Below are positions 54,419 through 62,752 of a DNA stretch of 64,000 nt, piece after piece. This DNA is from an uncultured Algibacter sp. (lineage in GTDB: Bacteria; Bacteroidota; Bacteroidia; Flavobacteriales; Flavobacteriaceae). A program made the position numbers and the translations under genes. Position 1 is the first letter of the stretch. Each line of letters begins with the position of its first letter. The stretch lies in assembly GCF_947487605.1 (NCBI RefSeq), contig NZ_CANKXK010000005.1, forward strand, positions 1 through 64,000, read 5' to 3'. The notes below the pieces were generated by a model. The model saw nothing but the letters and a program-made list of their open reading frames with translations, made no database searches and was not told the DNA's origin.

Positions 54419-55381
54419 ATGAAGCATATATTAACTCTTTTTGTAAGTGTATTAGTGATTGTTTCTTGTAAAAAGGACAATCAATTAGAAAATGAGATTG
54501 CGAGTATAAATATTGATGTTACAGTGGATCGTTTTGATAGATTCTTTGCAGAAACTACCATAAATGATTTTTCGAAAATAAAACAAGCTTTCCCTTTTAT
54601 GTTTTCTGAAAAAGATACAGATTCATCTTGGGCTGAAATAAAAAGAGATACTTTTCAACTACAATTACTTGACGAAGTAAATAAAGTGTTTACTAGTTTT
54701 GAGAAAACGGAAAAAGAAATTGAATCACTTTTTAATCATTTAAAATATTATTTTCCAGAGTTTAGACCTCCACGTATAATAACCACTACCAATTTTGTGC
54801 GTTACAGGAATCGCGTTGTTGTTACTGATACAATTTCGGTTATAGCTTTAGATTCTTATTTGGGGAGTAATCACGAATTTTACGGAGGTATTCAAAAATA
54901 CATTGTTGCAAACTTAAGAAAAGAGCAAATAGTTGTTGATTTAGCAAAAAAGTATGCTGAAAAATATATCCATCAGGAAGCTAAGAAAACACTTCTTGAT
55001 GAAATGGTGTTTTTTGGAAAGCAACTTTACTTTAAGGATGTGGTAATTCCGTTTGTTGAAGATGAAGAGCGTATTGGGTATACCACAAAACAGTTAGATT
55101 GGGCTCGAGCTAATGAAAGTTATATATGGCGTTATTTTGTAGAGCGTGAGTTATTATATAGTACTGATTCAAAACTACCAAGTAGATTTATAAATCCAGC
55201 CCCTTTTTCTAAGTTTTATTTAGAAGAAATTGATAGTGAGTCACCAGGGCAATTAGGTCAATATATAGGTTGGCAAATAGTAAGAGCTTATATGAATAAT
55301 AATGACGTTTCTTTAAAAGAAATGTTAATAAAAAGTCCAGAAGAAATTTTTAATAAATCGAAGTTTAAACCACGAAAATAA
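54419..55381 (+). CDS. gldB: Gliding motility lipoprotein GldB
   Basis: A 320-residue lipoprotein (signal KHILTLFVSVLVIVSC, followed by KKDNQ) required for gliding in Flavobacterium johnsoniae. The mature chain matches GldB: IASINIDVTVDRFDRFF, LDSYLGSNHEFYGGIQKY, KQLDWARANESYIWRYFVE, and SPGQLGQYIGWQIVRAYM. MKHIL at 54419 fits the lipoprotein signal best; an ATG six codons upstream (54401) is possible. Its stop overlaps the gldC start as TAATG. Confidence 0.95.
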   Translation: MKHILTLFVSVLVIVSCKKDNQLENEIASINIDVTVDRFDRFFAETTINDFSKIKQAFPFMFSEKDTDSSWAEIKRDTFQLQLLDEVNKVFTSFEKTEKEIESLFNHLKYYFPEFRPPRIITTTNFVRYRNRVVVTDTISVIALDSYLGSNHEFYGGIQKYIVANLRKEQIVVDLAKKYAEKYIHQEAKKTLLDEMVFFGKQLYFKDVVIPFVEDEERIGYTTKQLDWARANESYIWRYFVERELLYSTDSKLPSRFINPAPFSKFYLEEIDSESPGQLGQYIGWQIVRAYMNNNDVSLKEMLIKSPEEIFNKSKFKPRK

Positions 55382-55716
55382 TGGCAGAAAATAGAACCTC
55401 AAAAATTGAATTGAATGTTGAACTTGATGCGAATCGAATTCCAGAAAAGCTACATTGGACAGCAGAAGATGGTGGTATTACAAACGAAGAGGCAAAAGCC
55501 ATAATGCTTGCGGTTTGGGATGCTAAAACTAAAGAAACTTTGCGAATAGATTTGTGGACTAAAGATATGCCAGTAGATGAAATGAAACAATTTTTTCATC
55601 AAACATTAGTAGCCATGAGTGATACATTTAATAGAGCCACGCAGGACGAAAAAATGACAGCTACTATGAAAGATTTTTGCGATTACTTTGCCGAAAAACT
55701 AGAGTTAAAGAAGTAA
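55381..55716 (+). CDS. gldC: Gliding motility protein GldC
   Basis: A 111-residue soluble protein with the GldC pattern KIELNVELDANRIPEKLHWT, EAKAIMLAVWDAKTKETLRIDLWTKDMPVDEMKQFF. Loss impairs gliding in relatives, partly redundantly. Translational coupling to gldB (TAATG overlap) confirms the operon. Confidence 0.95.
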   Translation: MAENRTSKIELNVELDANRIPEKLHWTAEDGGITNEEAKAIMLAVWDAKTKETLRIDLWTKDMPVDEMKQFFHQTLVAMSDTFNRATQDEKMTATMKDFCDYFAEKLELKK

Positions 55717-55755
55717 GGCATTTTAGTTTTAGCACTAAAAAATTTAAATTAGCTT

Positions 55756-56817
55756 CTAGGAATATACCTTATTTATTAAATAAAAATCTGCCAAAACTAA
55801 GGCAGCCATGGCTTCAACAATAGGCACTGCTCGAGGTACAACACATGGGTCGTGTCTTCCTTTGCCTTGCATTTCAACCGTATTTCCCTCTTTATCGATA
55901 GTTTCATACTTCTGAATAAGTGTTGCAACAGGTTTAAAGGCTACGTTAAAATAGATATCCATACCATTACTTATACCTCCTTGTACTCCTCCTGAAAAAT
56001 TAGTTTTTGTTGTACCATCACTATTAAAAGCATCATTGTGGTCACTACCATACATCGTGCTTCCATGAAAACCGCTACCATATTCAAATCCTTTTACAGC
56101 ATTAATAGAAAGCATGGCTTTACCTAATTCGGCATGTAATTTATCGAAAACAGGTTCGCCTAAACCTACAGGCACATTTTTTATAACACAGCTAACAATA
56201 CCACCTACAGTATCACCTTTACTACGCACTTCTTTTATATAAGATTCCATATTAGCTGCAACATCTTGGTCTGGACATCTCACAATATTTGATTCTACTT
56301 TGGTAAGATCAAGTTCTGTATAAAATTTATCTAATTTTATGGTTCCAACACTAGATACATAAGCAGTAATTTCAATGCCTTTTAGCATTTGTTTTGCTAT
56401 AGCACCAGCAACAACACGGCAAGCAGTTTCACGTGCAGAACTACGTCCGCCACCACGATAATCTCTTACACCATATTTTTTATCATAAGTATAGTCGGCA
56501 TGACTTGGTCTGTAACTATCTTTTATATGAGAGTAATCGTGAGATTTCTGGTTGGTATTCTCAATTACAAAGCCAATAGATGTTCCAGTGGTTACCCCTT
56601 CAAAAATACCTGAATAAAATTTTACTGTATCTGGTTCTTTTCGTTGTGTTACAATAGCTGACTGACCAGGTTTTCTTCTGTTTAACTCATTTTGAATAGC
56701 ATCTAAATCTAATGCAATTCCAGATGGGCAACCATCAATCACGCCCCCTAAAGCAGGTCCATGTGACTCGCCATAAGTAGTTAAATTAAATAGTTTTCCG
56801 AAGGAATTTCCAGCCAT
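55756..56817 (-). CDS. aroC: Chorismate synthase
   Basis: Last shikimate-pathway step, forming chorismate with reduced FMN. The 353-residue enzyme has the signatures [53 protein letters not shown] and [20 protein letters not shown]. It is a single leftward gene between gldC and the thioesterase. Confidence 0.97.
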   Translation of the reverse strand: MAGNSFGKLFNLTTYGESHGPALGGVIDGCPSGIALDLDAIQNELNRRKPGQSAIVTQRKEPDTVKFYSGIFEGVTTGTSIGFVIENTNQKSHDYSHIKDSYRPSHADYTYDKKYGVRDYRGGGRSSARETACRVVAGAIAKQMLKGIEITAYVSSVGTIKLDKFYTELDLTKVESNIVRCPDQDVAANMESYIKEVRSKGDTVGGIVSCVIKNVPVGLGEPVFDKLHAELGKAMLSINAVKGFEYGSGFHGSTMYGSDHNDAFNSDGTTKTNFSGGVQGGISNGMDIYFNVAFKPVATLIQKYETIDKEGNTVEMQGKGRHDPCVVPRAVPIVEAMAALVLADFYLINKVYS

Positions 56818-56976
56818 AATTTCAATTTTTGGCTAAAATAAAGGTTTTTTAGAAAATAGCACCCAAAACAAAGTGCTTTAAAAGCTATTACCTTAAAGAA
56901 ACTTTATAGTACATAAGTTATTAATATATTAATTTTCATTATATTCTATTTTCTAAGAAACCTAAAAATATAAAAA

Positions 56977-57513
56977 ATGAGATGGATAAAATTGCTTACT
57001 GTAATTTTCCTTGCTAAGTTTAAAAGTAAGATTAAAACCTCTGATACTTTTATTTTAAATTTTAGAGTTTGGATTACAGATATTGATGTTTCTGTAATGA
57101 ACCACGCGGCAATTATGACTGTTTTTGAAATGGGTAGAGCAGAATTTATGGTTCGCTCTAATTTTTTTAAAATTGCCACAAAAAACAAATGGTTTTTTCC
57201 TAATCAGGCTATTAGTGTTCAATTTTACAGACCTTTAAAAATGTTTCAAAAAGCTAAAGTTTATACCAAGGTATCTTACGTTGATGATACTTTTTTTTAC
57301 TTTGAACAAAAAATAATGAGAAATGGTAAACCAATGGCTGCCTGTTTAGCAAATGGTATGGTAAAAAGTGGCAGAGATACAGTCCCAACATCAGAAATAA
57401 TTAAAGCTTTAGATTTTGAAGAAGTTCCGCGAACAAATTTTGAATTAATTACTGCTTTTAAAGACAAAAACAAGCATATGACAGAGAGAATAATTGATAA
57501 TTGGGAGGTATAG
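56977..57513 (+). CDS. Hotdog-fold thioesterase family protein
   Basis: A 178-residue acyl-thioesterase-like protein. The hotdog helix VMNHAAIMTVFEMGRAEFMV and following strands (ISVQFYRPLKMFQKAKVYTK, YFEQKIMRNGKPMAACLANG) fit the 4HBT/THEM6-like group, which has a hydrophobic N-terminal segment. Substrate is unknown. The gene lies alone, 159 bases from aroC. Confidence 0.85.
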   Translation: MRWIKLLTVIFLAKFKSKIKTSDTFILNFRVWITDIDVSVMNHAAIMTVFEMGRAEFMVRSNFFKIATKNKWFFPNQAISVQFYRPLKMFQKAKVYTKVSYVDDTFFYFEQKIMRNGKPMAACLANGMVKSGRDTVPTSEIIKALDFEEVPRTNFELITAFKDKNKHMTERIIDNWEV

Positions 57514-57590
57514 TTAAAAATTAAGTTATACAATTTAGAACTTTTTATCAATATTCTATTTTTTTAGAATAGGTTTTATAAATACTCCTT

Positions 57591-57923
57591 ATGAAAGTAA
57601 CAATAACATCCATAGAATTAAAAAACCCTTTTAAGTTTTTTGTTTTGTCAACCATTTCCTTAAAAATTGTTAAACAATTGAAATTGACGAACTGCAGAAA
57701 ACTAAAAAATACAGGTTTTTGGACAAAACATTATACCATGACACTTTGGAATAACTTAGAAGACATGAAAGCTTTTGCTAATAGTGGAGCACATTTAAAC
57801 GCTATGAAAAGAAGTAAAGAAATTTCGAAAGAAATTAGAACAATTACTATTGATGCTACCGAGTTACCCAAATGGAATGAAGCTAAACAATTACTTAATA
57901 ATGGTAAGGTTATAAGATTTTAA
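57591..57923 (+). CDS. Small hypothetical protein, dimeric alpha/beta-barrel-like
   Basis: A 110-residue protein. The pattern LKLTNCRKLKNTGFWTKHYT then MTLWNNLEDMKAFANSGAHL looks like the antibiotic-biosynthesis-monooxygenase-type ferredoxin fold, with the W-N-[DE]-x-E-x-M segment common in such proteins. No catalytic assignment is possible. Its stop overlaps the convergent FAD oxidoreductase gene by 4 bases. Confidence 0.6.
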   Translation: MKVTITSIELKNPFKFFVLSTISLKIVKQLKLTNCRKLKNTGFWTKHYTMTLWNNLEDMKAFANSGAHLNAMKRSKEISKEIRTITIDATELPKWNEAKQLLNNGKVIRF

Positions 57924-60835
57924 ATTAAGGCCTCCTTTAAAATACTAATTGGGTGTTTTGCTATTCTCTGTGTGCCATCTTTTATTTGATGTCTACAACT
58001 AGTCCCGTTGGCGGAGATAATAAAATCATTTGAAGCTTTTCTAACAGCTGGAAATAAAGTCTGCTCTCCTATTTGCATACTTACTTCATAATGTTCCTTT
58101 TCGTAACCAAAACTTCCTGCCATACCACAACAACCACTTGGGATAATTGTTACTTTATAATTTTTAGGAAGATTTAAAACCGAAAAGCTTGATAGTTGAT
58201 TACTCATTGCTTTTTGATGACAATGTCCATGGAATTTAATAATTTTTTCTTGTAGGGTAAACTGTTCTGAATTTATATTACCTAACTTAATTTCTTGTTG
58301 TATAAACTCTTCAATTAAAAATGTATGATTCGCTATACTTTCTGCAGAAGCTTTGTCGTCTGCTAATTTCAAATATTCATCTTTAAACGTTAATATAGCA
58401 GAAGGCTCAATACCAATTAATGGTGTTTCATTCGAGATCAAACTCTTTAACTCAGTTATATTAGTATTAGCCAATCTTTTTGCTTGCTCCAATAACCCTT
58501 TAGAAATATAAGAGCGTCCACTCTCTAACTGATGCATTGGAATTACTTTATAATTTAAAGCTTCTAACAAAACTATTGCATCAATGGCTATGTCTGATTC
58601 TAAATAATTTATGAATTCATCAACATATAGATATACTGTTTTAATTGGGGCTAAAAGGGTTTCTTTTCGTTTTCCTACATATTTAAATTTAAAAGATTTT
58701 GCAACCTTGGGCATACTTCTTTTCTGATGAATATTCAGAGCTTTTTTTACTAAAAAAGAAGTCACCGTATTTTGAAGCAAAAAATTATGGATTTTTGGTG
58801 TTTTAGAAAACAACTTGTTAAATTGAGTTAATTTGGCAAATATTTTGTCTTTAAACTCAACCCCATTTTCTTTTTGATATTGATACTGAAATTCAGCCTT
58901 TAAACTTGCAATATCTACACTACTTGGGCACTCACTAGCGCATGCTTTACAGCTTAAACATAAATCGAAAACATCCTTTAATTCATCATGATTAAACTTA
59001 TTTACTTTATCTGAATTGGTTAAAAATTCTCGCAAAGCATTAGCGCGAGCACGTGTACTATCTTTTTCATTTCTTGTAGCTCGATAACTTGGACACATGG
59101 TTCCTCCAAATTCAGGTAATTTTCTACAGTCACCAGAACCATTGCATTTTTCAGCTTCTCTTAAAATTCCTTGTGATTTGGAAAAATCTAGAATCGTTTC
59201 AATTTTCGGTTCTACCCTATCGACTTGATAACGTAAAGATTCATCCATGGATAGGGCATCAACAATTTTTCCAGGGTTGAAAATATTATCAGCATCAAAT
59301 GTGTTTTTTATACGTTTTAATATTTGATAATTTTCTTCACCAATCATAATTGTTATGAACTCCGAACGCACAATACCATCTCCATGTTCGCCACTCATAG
59401 AACCTTTATATTTTTTTACTAAATGCGCTATGTCTGTTGTTATTCTTCTAAACAAATCAACATCTTCAGCTTTTTTTAAATTTAAAATGGGTCTTAAATG
59501 AATTTCACCAGCACCAGCATGAGCATAATAAATAGCATCTTGCTTATACGACTTCATTAATGCTGTAAACTCAGAAATATAATTAGATAAATCTGGCAAA
59601 GCAACTGCTGTATCTTCTATACATGCAACACCTTTTTTATCGCCAATAATATTACCTAATAACCCTAAACCAGCACTACGTAAATCCATGGCTTTATTAA
59701 TATCAGCTCCCATTAACTTTGGGTAGGCATAACTTAATGCAGATTTTTTTATGTCTTGCAAAAGATTTTCGGCAAGGGTTTCAACCGCTTCTAGCGTATC
59801 CGCTTTTACCTCGCACATCAAGATTGCCTTAGGATCTCCAACTATAAACTGGCGGTTTTCCTCTTGAGTTTTATTGTGTTTTGTACAGTCTAAAATGGTT
59901 TTATCCATCATCTCACAGGTGTACAAATTATGTTTCATCACTATTTCAACAGAACTCATGCAGCTTTCAATACTTTCAAAATGAACCGCTACCATAATAG
60001 ATTTTGGTGGAGGTAACCTATCTAGCTTTAAAGTGATTTGGGTTGTAAAAGCCAGTGTTCCTTCGCTACCTGAAAGAAGTTTGCACATATTGAAAGGCTC
60101 TTGCGAATGGGATAATATATCAGAATTAATTAATTCATCAATTGCGTAACCAGTATTTCTTCTATGTATACTTGGTTTTGGAAAGTTTTCTATTATTTGC
60201 TTCTGATTTTTTTCAGAATTCAATTCATTATAAATAGTTTTATAAATAGTGCCCTCTAAAGAATTTTGATTCATTTTGTCTTTATAGGCTACAGAAGTTA
60301 ATTCACCAAAAACAACTTCACTACCATCACTTAAAATGGTATGCATTTCTAACACTTTATCCCTTGTAACACCATATTGAATGGATGTTGTCCCAGAGGA
60401 ATTATTACCAACCATACCCCCTATCATACATCTATTAGACGTAGATGTGTTTGGGCCAAAAAATAAACCATAGGGTTTTAGATAGTTATTCAATGCATCT
60501 CGTACAACACCTGGCTGTATTGTAACTGTTTGTTCGACCTCGTTTATTTCTATAATTTTTGTAAAATACTTTGATACATCAACTATAATACCTTTACCAA
60601 CACATTGCCCCGCTAAAGAAGTGCCTGCAGTCCTTGGAATTAGTGATGTTTTATGGGTTTTGGCAAATTGAATAAGATGCTTTAAATCATCACTGTTTTT
60701 TGGATATGCCACAGCTAAAGGTAATATTCTATAAACTGACGCATCTGTAGCATATAACGATTTTATTAGATTATCATAAAATAACTCACCTGAAAGTATT
60801 TTACTTAATCCCTGTAAATGTGATGATAAGCTCAT
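57920..60835 (-). CDS. FAD-linked oxidase fused to 4Fe-4S and CCG-domain module (D-lactate dehydrogenase-like)
   Basis: A 971-residue fusion. Residues about 30-530 are a PCMH-type FAD domain and FAD-oxidase C domain (IPRTAGTSLAGQCVGKGIIVD, GPNTSTSNRCMIGGMVGNNSSG, GEHGDGIVRSEF). Residues about 560-690 bear two Fe-S clusters (CNGSGDCRKL...GTMCPSY and LCLSCKACASECPS). The C-terminus has the CCG-type KFHGHCHQKAM and SGCCGMAGSFGYEKEHY. This is the Dld/GlcDF-like architecture for oxidation of D-lactate or another 2-hydroxy acid, with electrons passed to quinone. The exact substrate is unknown. Confidence 0.9.
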   Translation of the reverse strand: MSLSSHLQGLSKILSGELFYDNLIKSLYATDASVYRILPLAVAYPKNSDDLKHLIQFAKTHKTSLIPRTAGTSLAGQCVGKGIIVDVSKYFTKIIEINEVEQTVTIQPGVVRDALNNYLKPYGLFFGPNTSTSNRCMIGGMVGNNSSGTTSIQYGVTRDKVLEMHTILSDGSEVVFGELTSVAYKDKMNQNSLEGTIYKTIYNELNSEKNQKQIIENFPKPSIHRRNTGYAIDELINSDILSHSQEPFNMCKLLSGSEGTLAFTTQITLKLDRLPPPKSIMVAVHFESIESCMSSVEIVMKHNLYTCEMMDKTILDCTKHNKTQEENRQFIVGDPKAILMCEVKADTLEAVETLAENLLQDIKKSALSYAYPKLMGADINKAMDLRSAGLGLLGNIIGDKKGVACIEDTAVALPDLSNYISEFTALMKSYKQDAIYYAHAGAGEIHLRPILNLKKAEDVDLFRRITTDIAHLVKKYKGSMSGEHGDGIVRSEFITIMIGEENYQILKRIKNTFDADNIFNPGKIVDALSMDESLRYQVDRVEPKIETILDFSKSQGILREAEKCNGSGDCRKLPEFGGTMCPSYRATRNEKDSTRARANALREFLTNSDKVNKFNHDELKDVFDLCLSCKACASECPSSVDIASLKAEFQYQYQKENGVEFKDKIFAKLTQFNKLFSKTPKIHNFLLQNTVTSFLVKKALNIHQKRSMPKVAKSFKFKYVGKRKETLLAPIKTVYLYVDEFINYLESDIAIDAIVLLEALNYKVIPMHQLESGRSYISKGLLEQAKRLANTNITELKSLISNETPLIGIEPSAILTFKDEYLKLADDKASAESIANHTFLIEEFIQQEIKLGNINSEQFTLQEKIIKFHGHCHQKAMSNQLSSFSVLNLPKNYKVTIIPSGCCGMAGSFGYEKEHYEVSMQIGEQTLFPAVRKASNDFIISANGTSCRHQIKDGTQRIAKHPISILKEALI

Positions 60836-60895
60836 TTAAAAATTAAAATGTTGATAAATGTAAAAAGAAGTTAAATATAAATACATTTTTGGCGT

Positions 60896-60903
60896 TATTT
60901 TTG
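60896..60903 (+). promoter_or_regulatory. -7 promoter box of the beta-barrel protein gene
   Basis: TATTTTTG matches TAnnTTTG 79 bases before the start codon, giving a moderately long AT-rich leader. Confidence 0.4.
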
Positions 60904-60982
60904 TAAATGTAATCTGAATTATAAAAAGTGACGTATTTATAGACTAAGTGTCTAAATTTAAAACAAACAAAAATTTAACTTT

Positions 60983-61465
60983 ATGAAAAAATTATTTTTA
61001 TTATCAATTGCATTAATTGGATTTTCATTTACTTCAAATGCTCAGGCTATAGCCGACAATGCATTAGGTTTACGTTTAGGAGATAGTGATGGTTTTGGAG
61101 CCGAAATCTCTTACCAACGTGCTTTAGGTGACAATAATCGATTAGAAATTGATTTAGGTTGGCGCGATGGCAAAAATTATGATGGTTTTAAAATTGCTGG
61201 TTTATACCAATGGGTATTTCCTTTAGATCAAGGTTTTAACTGGTATGTAGGAGCTGGTGGTGGATTAGGGTCTTATGACGTTAATGTTCCGAATGTAGGA
61301 AGTAATAGTGAAACCTTTTTCTTTGCCGCAGGTGATATTGGTATTGAGTACGATTTTGATATTCCGTTACTTATATCTTTAGATTTTAGACCTGAGATTG
61401 GTTTTGGAGATTTTAATGATGATTTAGATTTCGATATTGCTCTAGGGCTTAGATATCAATTCTAA
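60983..61465 (+). CDS. Small outer-membrane beta-barrel protein
   Basis: A 160-residue exported protein (signal peptide ends SNAQA) composed of short glycine-rich strands: GAEISYQRALGDNNRLEIDLGW, FNWYVGAGGGLGSY, DIGIEYDFDIPLLISLDFRP, ending IALGLRYQF with the terminal Phe typical of OMP barrels (eight-stranded OmpW/OmpX-like size). It is a single-gene unit with its own promoter and terminator. Confidence 0.88.
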   Translation: MKKLFLLSIALIGFSFTSNAQAIADNALGLRLGDSDGFGAEISYQRALGDNNRLEIDLGWRDGKNYDGFKIAGLYQWVFPLDQGFNWYVGAGGGLGSYDVNVPNVGSNSETFFFAAGDIGIEYDFDIPLLISLDFRPEIGFGDFNDDLDFDIALGLRYQF

Positions 61466-61483
61466 TTATAAAATGTATATTAA

Positions 61484-61514
61484 ATAAAAAAAGCACCCAA
61501 TGGGTGCTTTTTTT
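61484..61514. terminator. Bidirectional terminator between the barrel gene and bshA
   Basis: AAGCACCCA pairs with TGGGTGCTT, with an A-run of seven before and T-run of seven after, between two convergent genes. Confidence 0.9.
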
Positions 61515-61531
61515 ATTTAATATACTGCTTC

Positions 61532-62668
61532 TTATAGCACCAAACACTTTGTTAAGGTGTCTTCATAAATAGCTTCATATTGTGGTACAATAGCATGTAA
61601 GTCAAATTTTAGAGACTCACTTCTAGCGTTCTCTTTAAATGTTTTTAAGCGTGTATCATCGCTCAAAATGTGCAAAGCATTTGTAGTCATATCGTCAATA
61701 TCTCCAACATCGCTTAAGTATCCAGAAACGCCTTGTTTATTTACTTCTGGAATACCCCCTGTATTACTTGAAATAACTGGAACTCCAGATGCCATGGCCT
61801 CTAAAGCGGCTAATCCAAAACTTTCAGTTTGAGATGGCAATAAAAACAAATCGCTAAAACAAAGAATTTTATCAATTTCATTGCTTCTTCCAAAAAAGAT
61901 AACCTTATCTAAAATACCTAATTCTTGACATTGCAACTCTATGTTTTCCTTCTCTGGGCCTTCTCCAATAAACATGAGTTTAGCGGGGATTTCTTTTTGA
62001 ATATTATAAAAGACACTTATAACATCTTGCACGCGTTTTACTGGCCGCAAATTACTAATATGCGTAATAATTTTTTCGCTATCATTCGCCATCATTCCAC
62101 GCTGGCAGTCTGTAAAATTGTGATTATATTTTTCTAAATCGATAAAATTTGGAACAACATGGATCTCATTCTTTATATCGAATAAACGCAAGGTGTCTTC
62201 TTTTAAACTACTGGATACAGCGGTTACAGCATCGGATTTATTAATACTAAATGTTACCGCTGGTTTATAAAAAGGATGGCTCCCTACTAATGTAATATCT
62301 GTTCCGTGCAACGTGGTAACTATTGGCACATAAATACCTTCTTCCTGGAGCATTTTTTTTGCCATATATGCTGCATAGGCATGTGGAATAGCGTAGTGTA
62401 CATGAAGAATTTCTATTTTATGTAATTTAACCATATCTACCAATTTACTTGATAGCGCTAATTCGTATGGTTGGTAATGAAATAGTGGGTACTCTGGCAC
62501 ATTAACTTCGTGATAATGCACATTATTACTTAGCAACTCTAGTCTTACTGGTTGATTATATGTGATAAAATGTATTTCATGACCACGTTTTGACAACTCT
62601 ATTCCTAGTTCTGTAGCAACAACACCGCTTCCACCAAAAGTGGGATAACAAACAATTCCTATTTTCAT
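61532..62668 (-). CDS. bshA: N-acetyl-alpha-D-glucosaminyl L-malate synthase
   Basis: First step of bacillithiol synthesis: transfers GlcNAc from UDP-GlcNAc to L-malate. The 378-residue GT4 glycosyltransferase shows KIGIVCYPTFGGSGVVATELG, HVHYAIPHAYAAYMA, TLHGTDITLVGSHPFYKP and the C-terminal SQTESFGLAALEAMASGVPV. These features distinguish BshA from general GT4 enzymes. The organism therefore likely uses bacillithiol as its low-molecular-weight thiol. Confidence 0.93.
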   Translation of the reverse strand: MKIGIVCYPTFGGSGVVATELGIELSKRGHEIHFITYNQPVRLELLSNNVHYHEVNVPEYPLFHYQPYELALSSKLVDMVKLHKIEILHVHYAIPHAYAAYMAKKMLQEEGIYVPIVTTLHGTDITLVGSHPFYKPAVTFSINKSDAVTAVSSSLKEDTLRLFDIKNEIHVVPNFIDLEKYNHNFTDCQRGMMANDSEKIITHISNLRPVKRVQDVISVFYNIQKEIPAKLMFIGEGPEKENIELQCQELGILDKVIFFGRSNEIDKILCFSDLFLLPSQTESFGLAALEAMASGVPVISSNTGGIPEVNKQGVSGYLSDVGDIDDMTTNALHILSDDTRLKTFKENARSESLKFDLHAIVPQYEAIYEDTLTKCLVL

Positions 62669-62752
62669 TTAATACGTTTTAAGTGTCTTAAGTTAAAAAT
62701 GTATAAAGTTTTTTTTTAACTTTTAATACTCTTAACTTAAAATTTAAGTACT